Positions 40,259 through 50,594 of a DNA stretch of 64,000 nucleotides are shown in pieces. Position numbers and translations under genes: made by a program. Under the pieces are notes generated by a model. It was not told the DNA's origin. It searched no databases and saw nothing but the letters and a program-made list of their open reading frames with translations. Numbering within the stretch: the stretch's first letter is position 1; every line of letters begins with the position of its first letter. The DNA comes from Rhodococcus sp. SGAir0479 (lineage in GTDB: Bacteria; Actinomycetota; Actinomycetes; Mycobacteriales; Mycobacteriaceae), in the NCBI RefSeq assembly GCF_005484805.1, contig NZ_CP039432.1:1984001-2048000 (forward strand), in the 5' to 3' direction.

Positions 40259-41134
40259 GTGCGTTTCACCTATGCGGAGTCGATGACCGACCCCGACTTC
40301 TACGTGCCGCTCGCACAGGCGGCCGAACGGGTCGGATTCGACTCGATGACCATCGCCGACAGCATCTGCTACCCGGAGGAGTCCGACTCCGTCTACCCGT
40401 ACACACCCGACGGCAGCCGTGAGTTCCTCGAGAACAAGCCGTTCGTGGAGGCGATGATCCTGGCGACGGCACTGGGCATGGCGACCAGCACGCTGCGGTT
40501 CACCACCTTCGTGCTCAAGCTGCCCGTGCGCCCTCCGGTACTGGTGGCCAAGCAGGCCGCCTCGGTGGCCTACCTGACCGGCAACCGGCTGCGACTGGGC
40601 GTCGGAGTGAGCCCGTGGCCCGACGACTTCCAGGCCCTGGGAGTGCCGTGGGAGCGGCGCGGGCGGCGGACGGACGAGGCGATCGACATCGTCCGGGGCC
40701 TCACCGGCGGCGGCTACTTCGAGTACCACGGCGAGATCTTCGACGTACCGTCCATCAAGCTGAATCCCGTCCCGAGCCGGCCCATACCGATCCTGATCGG
40801 CGGACACAGCGAGGCCGCGCTCCGTCGCGCGGTGGTGCGCGGAGACGGGTGGACGCACGCCGGCGGTGATCCCGAGGAGCTCGATCGGATGCTCGAGAAG
40901 CTGCAGAAGCTGCGCGCGGCAGAAGGCAAGGCGGACAGCCCGTTCGAGATCCACGTCGCGTCCGCGGACGGGTTCACGGTCGACGGGGTCGCCCGCCTCG
41001 AGGACAAGGGGGTCACCGACGTCATCGTGGGCTTCCGCAATGCGTACGAGGTCGCCCCCGACACCGAACCGCTGGCGCAGAAGATCGCCAAGCTGGAGCA
41101 CTACGCGGAGACCGTGATCGACCGGTCATCCTGA
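40259..41134 (+). CDS. LLM-class, probably F420-dependent oxidoreductase
   Basis: A 291-residue luciferase-like TIM-barrel enzyme. It opens with VRFTYAESMTDPDFYVPLAQAAERVGFDSMTIADS; LRFTTFVLKLPVRPPVLVAKQAASV, RLRLGVGVSPWPDDFQALG and RPIPILIGGHSEAALRRAV are the usual flavin or deazaflavin contact regions. Family members in mycolata mostly use coenzyme F420; the substrate is unknown. GTG at 40259 has AAGGAG 8 nt upstream. It is divergent from the Sdh operon (251-bp gap) and ends 143 bp before ahpC. Confidence 0.85.
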   Translation: MRFTYAESMTDPDFYVPLAQAAERVGFDSMTIADSICYPEESDSVYPYTPDGSREFLENKPFVEAMILATALGMATSTLRFTTFVLKLPVRPPVLVAKQAASVAYLTGNRLRLGVGVSPWPDDFQALGVPWERRGRRTDEAIDIVRGLTGGGYFEYHGEIFDVPSIKLNPVPSRPIPILIGGHSEAALRRAVVRGDGWTHAGGDPEELDRMLEKLQKLRAAEGKADSPFEIHVASADGFTVDGVARLEDKGVTDVIVGFRNAYEVAPDTEPLAQKIAKLEHYAETVIDRSS

Positions 41135-41170
41135 CGGGCGACGACGCCGCCGTCGCCCGCGCCGCGATTG

Positions 41171-41216
41171 ATAGGTGAAGGGTATGTATGAAATAGACCT
41201 CATAGATTGGAACTAT
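41171..41216 (+). promoter_or_regulatory. OxyR-like half-sites upstream of ahpC
   Basis: ATAG-N7-CTAT occurs at 41202-41216 (ATAGATTGGAACTAT), with a weaker ATAG-N7-GTAT at 41171-41185. ATAG-N7-CTAT is the OxyR half-site pattern established in enterobacteria. The AT-rich segment stands out in this GC-rich window and ends 61 bp before the ahpC ATG. No oxyR gene is adjacent, so the regulator would be encoded elsewhere. Confidence 0.5.
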
Positions 41217-41277
41217 CTATGGATCTTGGATAACCTCTAGGACGTCTGGTATCCAACTCGACCGAACAGAGGTTCAA

Positions 41278-41841
41278 ATGGCCCTGATCAACAAGCAGAT
41301 CAAGCCCTTCTCCGCGACCGCGTACAAGAACGGCGCGTTCATCGATGTGTCCGACGAGGACGTCAAGGGCAAGTGGGCGATCTTCTTCTTCTACCCGGCC
41401 GACTTCACCTTCGTCTGCCCGACGGAGCTCGGTGACCTTGCCGATCACTACGAGGAGTTGCAGCGTCTCGGCGTCGAGGTCTTCTCGGTGTCCACCGACA
41501 CGCACTTCACGCACAAGGCGTGGCACGACTCTTCCGACACGATCGGCAAGATCCAGTACGCGATGATCGGCGACCCGACCCTCGAGATCAGCACCAACTT
41601 CGAGGTGCTCCGCGAGAACCAGGGCCTGGCCGACCGCGGCACGTTCCTGGTCGACCCGGACGGCGTCATCCAGTTCACCGAGGTCACCGCGGAGGGCATC
41701 GGCCGCAACGCCGCCGAGCTGGTCCGCAAGGTCAAGGCCGCCCAGTACGTCCGCTCGCACCCGGGCGAGGTCTGCCCGGCCAAGTGGGAAGAGGGCGAGG
41801 ACACCCTCGCTCCGTCGCTGGATCTCGTCGGCAAGATCTGA
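41278..41841 (+). CDS. ahpC: Alkyl hydroperoxide reductase subunit C (typical 2-Cys peroxiredoxin)
   Basis: A 187-residue peroxiredoxin that reduces hydrogen peroxide and organic peroxides. The peroxidatic cysteine lies in DFTFVCPTE near residue 47 and the resolving cysteine in [10 protein letters not shown] near 165. FFFYPADF and [10 protein letters not shown] are family landmarks. Sequence style is that of enterobacterial AhpC, which pairs with AhpF; ahpF follows 181 bp downstream. ACAGAGGTTCAA precedes the ATG. Likely induced by peroxide through the OxyR-like site upstream. Confidence 0.96.
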   Translation: MALINKQIKPFSATAYKNGAFIDVSDEDVKGKWAIFFFYPADFTFVCPTELGDLADHYEELQRLGVEVFSVSTDTHFTHKAWHDSSDTIGKIQYAMIGDPTLEISTNFEVLRENQGLADRGTFLVDPDGVIQFTEVTAEGIGRNAAELVRKVKAAQYVRSHPGEVCPAKWEEGEDTLAPSLDLVGKI

Positions 41842-41868
41842 TTTCGGCTCCGACGTAGCCACACCGGC

Positions 41869-41900
41869 GGCACGGGCCCGGATCCGTCCGGGCCCGTGCC
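41869..41900 (+). terminator. Strong hairpin between ahpC and ahpF
   Basis: A 14-bp perfect stem (GGCACGGGCCCGGA and its complement) with a 4-nt loop (TCCG), 27 bp after the ahpC stop. It could terminate part of the ahpC transcript and keep AhpC in excess of AhpF, as is usual for this pair. Confidence 0.6.
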
Positions 41901-42022
41901 CCCGCTGGGCACGGCCCCACCTCCGGCGGCGCGGTCAGCAGCGCCCCGACTCCTCTTCCGGACGCACCGTCCCCCGGTCCACCCCCAGATCACAGTCCTC
42001 CCCATGGATGGAGTAGATCCGC

Positions 42023-43612
42023 ATGCTCGACGCTTCCCTCGCCGGCCAACTGAAGTCCCTTCTCGAGCGGCTGACCCTGCCGATCGAGCTCGTGTCCTCC
42101 CTCGATGACGGACCCAAGTCGGCCGAACTCGCCGAACTGCTCACCGAGATCGCGGCGATGTCGGACAAGATCACCTACGACCGTCTCGACGACGACGAGC
42201 GTCGACCTTCGTTCGCCATCCGCCGCGTCGGCACCGACATCGAGGTCCGCTTCGCCGGCATCCCGCTGGGCCACGAGTTCACCTCGCTCGCGCTCGCGCT
42301 GCTCCAGGTCGGCGGCTACCCGTCGAAGGAAGCGCCCGAGCTGCTCGAGCAGGTCCGCGACCTCGAGGGCACGTTCCACTTCGAGACCTACTTCTCCCTG
42401 TCGTGCCAGAACTGCCCCGACGTGGTGCAGGCACTGAACCTGATGTCGGTGCTGAACGCCAACATCAGCCACGTCGCGATCGACGGCGCGCTGTTCCAGG
42501 ACGAGGTCGACGGTCGCCAGGTCATGGCGGTTCCCACTGTCTACCTCAACGGCGAGCTGTTCGACTCGGGCCGGATGAGCCTCGAGGAGATCGTCCGCAA
42601 GCTCGACGTGGGTGCGGCGGACCGTGCCGCCGCCGCGATCGCCGAGAAGGATCCGTTCGACGTGCTCGTCGTCGGCGGTGGCCCGGCCGGCGCCGCCGCG
42701 TCGATCTACGCCGCCCGCAAGGGCATTCGCACCGGCATCGCCGCCGAGCGGTTCGGCGGTCAGGTGCTCGACACGATGGCGATCGAGAACTACATCTCGG
42801 TGCCCTACACCGAGGGACCGAAGTTCGGCGCCGCGCTCGAGGACCACGTCCGACAGTACGACGTCGACATCATGAATACCCAGCGGGCCGCCAAGCTGGT
42901 CCCGGCCGCCACCGACAACGGCCTGGTCGAGGTGGAGCTCGAGGGCGGCTCGTCCCTGCTGGCCCGTACCGTGGTCCTGTCGACCGGTGCGCGCTGGCGC
43001 TCGATGAACGTGCCCGGCGAGACCGAGTACCGCAACAAGGGCGTCACGTACTGCCCGCACTGCGACGGCCCGCTGTTCAAGGGCAAGCGCGTCGCCGTGA
43101 TCGGTGGCGGCAACTCGGGTGTCGAGGCCGCGATCGACCTCGCCGGCATCGTCGCGCACGTGACGCTGATCGAGTTCGATTCGGCGCTGCGCGCCGACGA
43201 GGTGCTCCAGCGCAAGCTGCGGAGTCTGCCCAACGTCGACATCCTGCTGAGCTCGCTCACCACCGAGGTGATCGGCGACGGCGGCAAGGTGACCGGCCTC
43301 AGCTACAAGGACCGCACCACCGACGAGTCCCGCACGCTCGAACTCGAGGGCGTGTTCGTGCAGATCGGCCTGCTGCCCAACACCGAGTGGTTGAAGGGGA
43401 GCATCGAGCTGTCGCCGCGCGGCGAGATCGTCGTCGACGATCGCGGTCAGACGTCCGTGCCCGGCGTGTTCGCCGCGGGCGACTGCACCACGGTGCCGTA
43501 CAAGCAGATCGTCATCGCCGCCGGTGCCGGCGCGACCGCGGCACTGTCCGCGTTCGACCACCTCATCCGCACCAGCGCACCGGAGAGCGAGTCGGCGGCC
43601 GTGACCGGCTAG
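42023..43612 (+). CDS. ahpF: Alkyl hydroperoxide reductase subunit F
   Basis: A 529-residue flavoprotein that passes electrons from NAD(P)H to AhpC. The N-terminal tandem thioredoxin fold (1-200) carries SCQNCPD (CxxC); the FAD site is [19 protein letters not shown] near 215; the NAD(P)H site is [17 protein letters not shown] near 358; the redox-active pair is CPHCDG near 340. [15 protein letters not shown] closes the FAD domain. GGAG lies 9 nt before the ATG. An AhpCF pair is less usual in mycolata than AhpC with AhpD. Confidence 0.95.
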   Translation: MLDASLAGQLKSLLERLTLPIELVSSLDDGPKSAELAELLTEIAAMSDKITYDRLDDDERRPSFAIRRVGTDIEVRFAGIPLGHEFTSLALALLQVGGYPSKEAPELLEQVRDLEGTFHFETYFSLSCQNCPDVVQALNLMSVLNANISHVAIDGALFQDEVDGRQVMAVPTVYLNGELFDSGRMSLEEIVRKLDVGAADRAAAAIAEKDPFDVLVVGGGPAGAAASIYAARKGIRTGIAAERFGGQVLDTMAIENYISVPYTEGPKFGAALEDHVRQYDVDIMNTQRAAKLVPAATDNGLVEVELEGGSSLLARTVVLSTGARWRSMNVPGETEYRNKGVTYCPHCDGPLFKGKRVAVIGGGNSGVEAAIDLAGIVAHVTLIEFDSALRADEVLQRKLRSLPNVDILLSSLTTEVIGDGGKVTGLSYKDRTTDESRTLELEGVFVQIGLLPNTEWLKGSIELSPRGEIVVDDRGQTSVPGVFAAGDCTTVPYKQIVIAAGAGATAALSAFDHLIRTSAPESESAAVTG

Positions 43613-43626
43613 CAGACCCTCCCACC

Positions 43627-43668
43627 CGACCCCGGGTCCGACACCGATCGGTGTCGGACCCGGGGTCG
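43627..43668 (+). terminator. 42-bp perfect palindrome, terminator of ahpF
   Basis: A continuous, mismatch-free palindrome of 21+21 bp begins 14 bp after the ahpF stop (arm CGACCCCGGGTCCGACACCGA). As RNA it would form a very stable hairpin. It lacks a U-tract. The 220 bp beyond it to the bioD stop hold no gene I can support. Confidence 0.65.
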
Positions 43669-43891
43669 CGTGCGTTCGGCGACTGTCACCGCCGAACCGG
43701 CCGCGTCCACTGCTCCACGCCCTGCGCCCATCTTCGGGAAACCACCCTGTTCCGTCGGCTTCGAACTTCCACAGCGCGAGCAGCCGTCCGACGTCAGGGC
43801 TGCGTGCAACGGGGCCAACCGTGTCCGCACATCACCGACTGTTTCTGCGCGTCCTCGGACGAGGACGCGGCGGCGGCCCTCGACGGCCGCA

Positions 43892-44587
43892 TCATCGTGT
43901 GAGCAGTGCTGCGCGAAGCCAGTCCGGGTCGAACCACCCCGTGGCCCCCGCCCGGAACGCTGTGACGTCGGGCCCCGCGACACCGTGCGGTACGCGTCCG
44001 ACCAGCGGCGAGCCCGTGACCGCCGGCAGGTCCTCGAGATTGCAGCGGGCCGCCAGGTCGGGATCATTCGGCCACGACCCGAGCACGAAGCCGCTGCAGG
44101 GTACGCCCGCGGAGGCGAGCGCCTCGGCGGTGAGCGCGCAGTGGTTGAGCGTACCGAGACCCGGCGCCGCCACCACCACGACCGGTGCGTTCAAGTCCGC
44201 GGCCACATCGCGCACGGTGAATCCGTCGGCGCCGAGACGGACCAACAACCCGCCGGCACCCTCGACGAGCGTCACGTCGTGTCGCGCATCGAGTTCCCGC
44301 ACCGCCGACACGACCTCGTCCCGGGTCACCATCGGTTGCCCGGCGCGCCGAGCGGCCGTGTCCGGGGCGAGTGGTTCGGGATAGCGCGCCAGCTCGACGG
44401 TCGTGGCGTCCCCGGCCAGCCGGACGACCTCGGCCAGATCGCCCGGGGCGCCGGGCATCTCACCGGTCTGGGCGGGCTTGCACACCGCCACCGAACATCC
44501 GCTCCGAAGCACCGCCGCGGCCAGGGCCGCCGTGACGACCGTCTTGCCGACGTCGGTGGACGTTCCGGACACCAGCAGGACGCTCAC
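43892..44587 (-). CDS. bioD: Dethiobiotin synthetase
   Basis: A 231-residue ATP-dependent carboxylase that closes the ureido ring of dethiobiotin from DAPA. The P-loop is [16 protein letters not shown] at the N-terminus; [15 protein letters not shown] and [13 protein letters not shown] are the family's substrate and metal blocks. The GTG start overlaps the bioF stop (GTGA). It is the last gene of the bioA/bioF/bioD stretch. Slightly short but complete. Confidence 0.94.
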   Translation of the reverse strand: MSVLLVSGTSTDVGKTVVTAALAAAVLRSGCSVAVCKPAQTGEMPGAPGDLAEVVRLAGDATTVELARYPEPLAPDTAARRAGQPMVTRDEVVSAVRELDARHDVTLVEGAGGLLVRLGADGFTVRDVAADLNAPVVVVAAPGLGTLNHCALTAEALASAGVPCSGFVLGSWPNDPDLAARCNLEDLPAVTGSPLVGRVPHGVAGPDVTAFRAGATGWFDPDWLRAALLTR

Positions 44588-45768
44588 GCCGGGGCCCCCA
44601 CCTGCAGGCCGGAAAGCACTTCGGCCAGAACGGTTTCGATGTGCGCCATCTCGGACTCCCCGAGTGTCGCGCGCGCGGTCAGGCGCAATCGCGACGTGCC
44701 CTCCGGCACCGACGGCGGCCGGAAACAACCCACGTGCAGTCCCCGGTCGCGGCACGCCGCGGCCGCCGCGACCGCGACGTCCGGGTCCCCCAGCACGACA
44801 GACACGACGGCGGATTCGGGCTCCGCGCCGCCGGTGATCCGCGCGAGGTCCCGGGCGCGGTCCAGGACCGCGGTCGCCCGCTCGGGCTCGCGGACCAGCA
44901 CGGACAGCGCGGCTCGCGCCGCGCCCACCGCCGCCGGCGCCAGTCCCGTGTCGAAGATGAACGTCCGCGCCGCGTCGACGAGGTGCGCCCGCACCCGCGC
45001 CGACGCGAGCACCGCGCCGCCCTGACTGGCGAGGGACTTCGAGAGCGTCGCGGTGACGACGACGTCCGGCTCCCCGGCCAGGCCCACCTCGGCGACCAGC
45101 CCCCGCCCGCCGCGGCCGCGGACGCCGAGGCCGTGGGCCTCGTCGACCACCAGGACGGCGCCGTGTTCGCGGCACACTCGGTGCATCCGTGCCAGTGGCG
45201 CGAGGTCGCCGTCGGCACTGAAGACGGAGTCGGTGAGCACGAGGGCGCGGTCCTCCTCCCGCTCGGCCAGGGTGCGGCGCAGGAAGTCGACGTCGGCGTG
45301 CGGCGCGACGACCACCCGTGCCCGCGACAGCCGGCACGCGTCGACGAGGGAGGCATGGCAGCCGGCGTCGGAGACGACGAGCGATCCGGGACCCGACAGT
45401 GCCGTCACGGCACCGAGATTGGCGGCATAGCCGCTGGCGAAGACGAGCCCCGCTTCGGCGCCGACGAAGCGCGCCAACTCGCGCTCGAGGAGGTCGTGGT
45501 CCGACGTCGTGCCCGTCACCAGCCGCGAGCCGGTCGCTCCCCCGCCCCATCGGCGGACCGCGTCCACGGCACCCGCGATCACCTCGGGGTGGCGCACCAG
45601 ACCCAGGTAGTCGTTCGACGCCAGGTCGGTCACCGGGTCGTCCTCGCGGCGAGGCCGGAGCACTCGGCGCAGTCCGGCCGCGCGGCGCGCCGTCTCGACG
45701 TCGTCCAGCCAGTCCAGCACGGTGCCTGCATCGTTCTCGGCGTGATCATTACCCACCCGCAGCACCAT
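44584..45768 (-). CDS. bioF: 8-amino-7-oxononanoate synthase
   Basis: A 394-residue PLP enzyme joining pimeloyl thioester and alanine. The PLP-lysine lies in [32 protein letters not shown] carries the Asp and His that hold [18 protein letters not shown] is the N-terminal signature. The ATG at 45768 is 2 bp from a 31-bp palindrome with no ribosome site, so a leaderless transcript or the in-frame GTG four codons later is possible. It is coupled to bioD. Confidence 0.94.
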   Translation of the reverse strand: MVLRVGNDHAENDAGTVLDWLDDVETARRAAGLRRVLRPRREDDPVTDLASNDYLGLVRHPEVIAGAVDAVRRWGGGATGSRLVTGTTSDHDLLERELARFVGAEAGLVFASGYAANLGAVTALSGPGSLVVSDAGCHASLVDACRLSRARVVVAPHADVDFLRRTLAEREEDRALVLTDSVFSADGDLAPLARMHRVCREHGAVLVVDEAHGLGVRGRGGRGLVAEVGLAGEPDVVVTATLSKSLASQGGAVLASARVRAHLVDAARTFIFDTGLAPAAVGAARAALSVLVREPERATAVLDRARDLARITGGAEPESAVVSVVLGDPDVAVAAAAACRDRGLHVGCFRPPSVPEGTSRLRLTARATLGESEMAHIETVLAEVLSGLQVGAPA

Positions 45769-45770
45769 AC

Positions 45771-45801
45771 AAGCCCACTTGAACGCCGTTCAAGTGGGCT
45801 T
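45771..45801. promoter_or_regulatory. 31-bp perfect palindrome with BioQ core at the bioF start
   Basis: Arms of 15 bp flank a central C (45786) with no mismatch; the core is TTGAACGCCGTTCAA, the same as the boxes at bioB (13946-13975). It sits 2 bp upstream of the bioF ATG and 15 bp from the stop of the upstream gene. Best read as a BioQ operator over the bioF transcription start; its length would also allow an RNA hairpin. Confidence 0.78.
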
Positions 45802-45816
45802 GGCTGCACCCCTGCG

Positions 45817-46455
45817 TCAGTCCCGGCGGACCGCCCAGCGCACGACACGAACCCCGCCGGCCAGCACCGGCACGGCGGTGGCCGAGGACACGAGCACCGA
45901 CAGGATCGGCAGTGTCAGCCACGGCGAGCCGACGCCGACACGCTCCGGAACGGGCGGCGCCGAGGCCTCGGCTCCGGTCCCGGTTTCAGTTTCGGTTTCG
46001 GTACCCACGAACACGCACATCACCCCGGCGTCTCCGCAGAGCGGAGTGCCGAGCCCGCCCGGCTGCCGCACCGGGGTGTCGCCGTCCGGATCCGCCGCCG
46101 GAGACCCGGACGACGACCCGGCGGCGGGCGGTAGGGGCGGCGGCGTCAGCGACCAGACCCACGCGAGGCACAGCCCCGCAACGAGAGCCGTACCGCACAC
46201 CGCCACCACGAGCGGCCCCGGACCGGCGACCGGGGCACGCACCACGCGCCACCCCTCGGCGTTGGCGCACGCGGCAACGAACCACCCGACCGCCGCCCCG
46301 GTGCCCGAGAACAGCGCCAGAGTGGGCAGCCACCCCGGATTCACGGGAGCCGCGGCGAGGTGCCACACCAGGGCCCCGACTACACCCGCCACCACGCCGG
46401 CGAACACGAGCAGCCCGGTCACCGGTCGGGCACGAGGCACCTCGTCGCTGTCCAC
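45817..46455 (-). CDS. Membrane protein of unknown function between bioA and bioF
   Basis: A 212-residue protein with four hydrophobic segments (about 13-33, 42-65, 80-102 and 178-203) and a long Pro/Ser/Gly and Glu-Thr-repeat linker (GTETETETGTG). The linker is probably outside the membrane. It starts at GTG 46455, 6 nt after a TACAGT -10-like box and with no ribosome site, so leaderless translation is likely. Not a known biotin enzyme; no family recognised. Confidence 0.6.
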   Translation of the reverse strand: MDSDEVPRARPVTGLLVFAGVVAGVVGALVWHLAAAPVNPGWLPTLALFSGTGAAVGWFVAACANAEGWRVVRAPVAGPGPLVVAVCGTALVAGLCLAWVWSLTPPPLPPAAGSSSGSPAADPDGDTPVRQPGGLGTPLCGDAGVMCVFVGTETETETGTGAEASAPPVPERVGVGSPWLTLPILSVLVSSATAVPVLAGGVRVVRWAVRRD

Positions 46456-46477
46456 ACCCGGACTGTAGCGACGTAGA

Positions 46478-47782
46478 TCACATTTCGACGGAGGTCTGCG
46501 ACTGGCTGCGCGCGGCGGCAACCATCCCGGCTGCGATGCCCTCGACCTCCGCGGCGGTGCACACGTACGGCGGCATCGCGTAGATCAGGTTCCGGAACGG
46601 TCGCAGCCACACCCCCGCCCCGACCGCGGCGTCGGTCGCCGTCTGCATGTCCACCGGGGCGTCGAGCTCGACGACCCCGATGCCGCCGAGCACCCGGACG
46701 TCCACCACCCCCGGCACATCCCGCGCGGCCGCGAGACCGCGCTCGAGGCCCGCCCCGAGCGCCGCCACCTCGCTTCGCCAGTCCCGCGAGAGCAACAGCT
46801 CCACCGCCGCCACCGCGACCGCGCACGCCATCGGGTTGCCCATGAACGTCGGACCGTGCATGACGCCGCCGGCCTCGCCGGCGCTGATCGTCTCGGCCAC
46901 CTCGGTGGTGCACAGTGTCGCGGCCAGCGTGAGGTAGCCGCCCGTGAGGGCCTTGCCGACACACATCACGTCGGGCGCCACCCGGGCGTGATCGGCCGCG
47001 AACAGCTCGCCGGTGCGACCGAAGCCGGTCGCGATCTCGTCGAACACCAGCAGCAGGTCGTACTCGTCGCAGATGCGTCGAAGTTCGCTCAGGTAGTGGG
47101 GGTGGTGGAACCGCATTCCGCCGGCGCCCTGCACCACCGGCTCGACGATGACCGCCGCCAGTTCGTCCCGGTGCTCGCCGACGGTCCGCTCGAACTCGGC
47201 GACGTAGGACGGGTCGAAGTCCCGCGGTGGCGCCGGTGCGAACACCTGCCGCGCCAGCACGTCGGTCCACATCGAATGCATGCCGCCGTCGGGGTCGCAC
47301 ACGCTCATCGGTGCGAAGGTGTCCCCGTGGTAGCCGCCCCGCCACGTGATCAGGCGATGCTTGTCGGGCCTGCCCCTGCTCCGCCAGTACTGCAGACACA
47401 TCTTCACGGCCACCTCCACCGACACGGACCCGGAGTCGGCGAGGAAGACCTTGTCCAGGCCCGCGGGGGTGATCTCGACCAGCAGTTCGGCGAGCCGCGC
47501 GGCCGGCGCGTGGGTGAGGCCCCCGAACATCACGTGGCTCATCCGGCCGAGCTGGTCGGTGACGGCCGCATCGAGCACCGGGTGGCGGTAGCCGTGGACC
47601 GCCGACCACCACGAACTCATGCCGTCGACCAGCTCGGTGCCGTCGGCGAGGGTCAGCCGGGCACCGGACGCGGACTCGACGACGAGCGGGGCGGTCGATG
47701 CCGGGAACGCACCGTAGGGGTGCCACAGGTGCGTCGTGTCGAGCTGGACGATCCGTTCGGAGGGCATGCGCAGGGGGTTCAC
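46478..47782 (-). CDS. bioA: Adenosylmethionine-8-amino-7-oxononanoate aminotransferase
   Basis: A 434-residue class-III aminotransferase that makes DAPA using SAM as amino donor. [47 protein letters not shown] and the PLP-lysine region [17 protein letters not shown] are all present. The GTG at 47782 ([11 protein letters not shown] follows) is chosen because TACAGT lies 8 nt upstream with no ribosome site, a leaderless pattern; Met at 47767 is the alternative. No BioQ core is visible at this promoter. Confidence 0.93.
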   Translation of the reverse strand: MNPLRMPSERIVQLDTTHLWHPYGAFPASTAPLVVESASGARLTLADGTELVDGMSSWWSAVHGYRHPVLDAAVTDQLGRMSHVMFGGLTHAPAARLAELLVEITPAGLDKVFLADSGSVSVEVAVKMCLQYWRSRGRPDKHRLITWRGGYHGDTFAPMSVCDPDGGMHSMWTDVLARQVFAPAPPRDFDPSYVAEFERTVGEHRDELAAVIVEPVVQGAGGMRFHHPHYLSELRRICDEYDLLLVFDEIATGFGRTGELFAADHARVAPDVMCVGKALTGGYLTLAATLCTTEVAETISAGEAGGVMHGPTFMGNPMACAVAVAAVELLLSRDWRSEVAALGAGLERGLAAARDVPGVVDVRVLGGIGVVELDAPVDMQTATDAAVGAGVWLRPFRNLIYAMPPYVCTAAEVEGIAAGMVAAARSQSQTSVEM

Positions 47783-47906
47783 GCCGCCCGACTGTAAGCG
47801 AGCCGGGCAGCGCGCTCGCACGGCAGGTAACGTGAGGAGGCTTCCGACGGCGCCTCGCGGTCGGCGCTCGACAAGATCTGCCCTGCAGCCGACCGGAGAG
47901 GATTGC

Positions 47907-49982
47907 GTGTCCGCCCGCACCACCGTCCCGTTCTCGGGTCCAGTGGGCTCCGCAACCCCGGTTCGCCCAGCTCACCGCAATGATCTCGACGGCCTTCGGG
48001 GTCTCGCGATCGCCCTGGTCGTCGTCTACCACGTGTGGTTCGGCCGGGTGTCCGGCGGCGTCGACATCTTCCTGGTGCTGTCCGGCTTCTTCTTCGTCGG
48101 TTCGCTCCTGCGGGCCGCCGAATCGCCGAATCCCCTCGATCCGGTGCCGGTCGTGCGACGAATCACACGACGCCTCGGGCCGCCGCTGGTCGTGGTCCTC
48201 GCCGCGGTGGGCGTCTTCACGGTCCTGCACCACCCCGCGACGGCGTGGTACGAGACCGCGAAGCAGACGACGGCGTCGATGTTCTTCCTGCAGAACTGGC
48301 ATCTCGCGGACACCGCGAGCGACTACCTGGCGGCCGATCCCTCGGTCAGTCCGCTGCAACACCTGTGGTCCATCGCGGTGCAGGGGCAGTTTTATCTGGC
48401 GGCGCTCGTCGTCGTGTTCGGCGCGGCGTGGCTGCTCCGTGCCCGCGGACGGCCGGTGCGCGGTCCGCTCACGCTCCTGCTGGCCGCGCTGACCGTGGCG
48501 TCGCTGGTATACGCGACGGTCAGCTCCATGCCGCAGTCGTGGCTGTACTACGACACCGGAGCCCGGCTGTGGGAGCTGCTCGCGGGCGGGGTGCTGGCGT
48601 GCATCGCACCGAAACTGCGGGTGCCGCGCGCGTGGCGGATCATGCTGTCGGTCGCCGGCATCGTCGTGGTGTTCGCGTGCGGGATGCTGCTGGACGGCCG
48701 CAGCCTGTTCCCCGGACCGTGGGCGCTGGTGCCGGTGGGCGCCGCGCTCGCGCTGATCGTGGCCGGATCCGGCGAGCGCGATCCCGATCGCGGCCTCGAT
48801 CCCGTCACCCGCTTGCTCGAGACCCGCCCGCTGCTGCGCCTGGGATCCGTCGCCTTCTCGCTGTACCTGTGGCACTGGCCGATCCTGATCGCCTACCTCG
48901 TGCTGCGCGACGAAACGAGCGTGGGTCTGTACGGCGGGCTCCTCGTGATCGGGCTCTCGCTCGTCCTCGCGGAGCTCACCACGCGTCTGATCGAGACCCC
49001 GATCCGCCGGCCGTCCGAGTCCGGGCGTACCCGCACCGCACTCGTCGCCCTCGTGGCCACGATCGCGGTGGCGACCACCGTGGGGTCGTTCACCTGGAGC
49101 CGATTCATCGATCACCGCTCCGAGCAGTGGGCCGAGCAGACCGAGCTCGATCCGCAGCTCTACCCCGGTGCGGCGGCGCTGGTGTCCGGCGTGGACGCCC
49201 CCCGTGTCCGGGAGCAGCCGTCCCGCTTCGTCGCGCATGCCGACCTGCCGGCGGCGACCCTCGACGGCTGCATGTCGCAGTTCGGCGAGACCGACGCGCT
49301 CACGTGCACCTACGGTGACCCGGACGCCGATCGCTCGATCGCGCTCATCGGCGGCTCACACGCCGAGCACTGGCTGCCGGCGCTCGACGAGCTCGGCCGT
49401 CAGCACCGTTTCCGGGTGGAAACATATCTGAAGGTCGGCTGTCCGGCGGTGCTGCCGCCGGGCCCCGACGCCGAGGTCGGCGAGTGCGACGAGTGGACCT
49501 TCACCGTCCTCGACGCGCTCGGTGCGACCCGCCCCGACATCGTCTTCAGCACGTCCACGCGGCCGAACCCCGAGGGCGCCGCCGGCGACTTCACGCCCGA
49601 CAACTACGTCGCATTGTGGCGAGCGCTCGCCGAGCGCGAACTACCGCTCATCGGGATTCGGGACACGCCGTGGCTCGAACTCGAAGGGATCCAGTGGCGG
49701 GCCGCGGACTGTCTGGCCGGCCGGGGCGGCGACGCCGACTCCTGCGGCATCGATCGCGCCCAGGTCTTCTCGGAGGTCGATCCCGCGCAGGCCGCGGCGG
49801 ACGGACTGCCGAACGTTCGGCTGCTCGACCTCTCGGACGCCGTCTGCGGCCCCGACCGCTGCCGAGTGATCGAGGGCAACGTGCTGATCTACCGGGACTC
49901 CAACCACCTCACGGCGTCCTACGTGCGCACACTGACACCGGACCTCGATCGTGTTCTCGGTCCCGCGTCCGGATGGTGGTGA
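47907..49982 (+). CDS. OatA-like acyltransferase: acyltransferase-3 plus SGNH domain
   Basis: A 691-residue protein. The first 400 residues are an acyltransferase-3 membrane domain with about ten helices: [44 protein letters not shown] and [15 protein letters not shown] are its usual blocks. After a further helix the C-terminus is an extracellular SGNH-hydrolase-like domain ([20 protein letters not shown] near 480, with SNHLTASYV at the end giving the Asp/His pair region). It should O-acylate an envelope glycan or lipid. An Rv1565c-like gene lies near bioA in Mycobacterium, so the neighbourhood is conserved. GTG start with GGAGAGG upstream. Confidence 0.88.
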   Translation: MSARTTVPFSGPVGSATPVRPAHRNDLDGLRGLAIALVVVYHVWFGRVSGGVDIFLVLSGFFFVGSLLRAAESPNPLDPVPVVRRITRRLGPPLVVVLAAVGVFTVLHHPATAWYETAKQTTASMFFLQNWHLADTASDYLAADPSVSPLQHLWSIAVQGQFYLAALVVVFGAAWLLRARGRPVRGPLTLLLAALTVASLVYATVSSMPQSWLYYDTGARLWELLAGGVLACIAPKLRVPRAWRIMLSVAGIVVVFACGMLLDGRSLFPGPWALVPVGAALALIVAGSGERDPDRGLDPVTRLLETRPLLRLGSVAFSLYLWHWPILIAYLVLRDETSVGLYGGLLVIGLSLVLAELTTRLIETPIRRPSESGRTRTALVALVATIAVATTVGSFTWSRFIDHRSEQWAEQTELDPQLYPGAAALVSGVDAPRVREQPSRFVAHADLPAATLDGCMSQFGETDALTCTYGDPDADRSIALIGGSHAEHWLPALDELGRQHRFRVETYLKVGCPAVLPPGPDAEVGECDEWTFTVLDALGATRPDIVFSTSTRPNPEGAAGDFTPDNYVALWRALAERELPLIGIRDTPWLELEGIQWRAADCLAGRGGDADSCGIDRAQVFSEVDPAQAAADGLPNVRLLDLSDAVCGPDRCRVIEGNVLIYRDSNHLTASYVRTLTPDLDRVLGPASGWW

Positions 49983-50054
49983 CCGCCGCACGATGCGGTG
50001 CGGACGGTCCTACCATGACGTCGGATCCGCAGCACCCGAACGGTGGGAGACGTG

Positions 50055-50594
50055 ATGGCGGTGGCCTGGACACGGCGGTGTGTGGTCGTCATGGGGGTGT
50101 CGGGGGTCGGCAAGACCGCGGTCGCGCGCCGTCTCGCGGGGCGGCTGGAGCTGCCGTGGATCGACGCCGACGACCTGCACCCGCCACGGAACGTCGCGAA
50201 GATGACGCGCGGGATACCTCTCGACGATGCCGACCGGCAGCCGTGGCTCGAGGCGGTCGGCGACTGGTTGGCGAACCACTGCGGCGCCGGCACCGGGGGC
50301 GTCGTCGCCTGCTCGGCACTGAAGCACGGTCATCGTGACGTGCTGCGCCGCAGCGCGTTCGATGTGTTCTTCGTGCAGCTGACGGCAGATCCCGCGGTGA
50401 TCGCACACCGCCTCGACCAGCGCACCGGCCACTTCATGCCGGCGGCGCTGCTGGAATCCCAGTTGGCGGCGCTGGAACCGCTCGGCCCGGACGAGAACGG
50501 CGTGCCCGTGGATGCCGCGCGCGAGCTGGACGAGATCGTCGACGCGGCGGTGGCTTCGATCCGAGCGGCCGGCCCGCGGCGACGAGCGACCTAG
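50055..50594 (+). CDS. gntK: Gluconokinase
   Basis: A 179-residue kinase phosphorylating gluconate to 6-phosphogluconate. The P-loop is VMGVSGVGKTAVARRLA; DADDLHPPRNVAKMTRGIPLDDADRQPWL is the gluconokinase signature; CSALKHGHRDVLR and GHFMPAALLESQLAALEPL complete the family pattern. ATG at 50055 has GGGAG 5 nt upstream. No gluconate permease or regulator is adjacent. Its stop overlaps the convergent NUDIX gene by 4 nt. Confidence 0.92.
   Translation: MAVAWTRRCVVVMGVSGVGKTAVARRLAGRLELPWIDADDLHPPRNVAKMTRGIPLDDADRQPWLEAVGDWLANHCGAGTGGVVACSALKHGHRDVLRRSAFDVFFVQLTADPAVIAHRLDQRTGHFMPAALLESQLAALEPLGPDENGVPVDAARELDEIVDAAVASIRAAGPRRRAT

Noticed and set aside
43670-43902. A Cys-containing plus-strand frame ending near bioD (CPHITDCFCASSDED)
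   Set aside because: No good start codon or ribosome site after the 42-bp palindrome; the only short option is a 32-residue GTG frame. Not supported enough to call.
46419-49238. A 939-codon minus-strand frame covering bioA and the acyltransferase
   Set aside because: It runs out of frame through bioA and antisense to the acyltransferase, both of which have clear family motifs.
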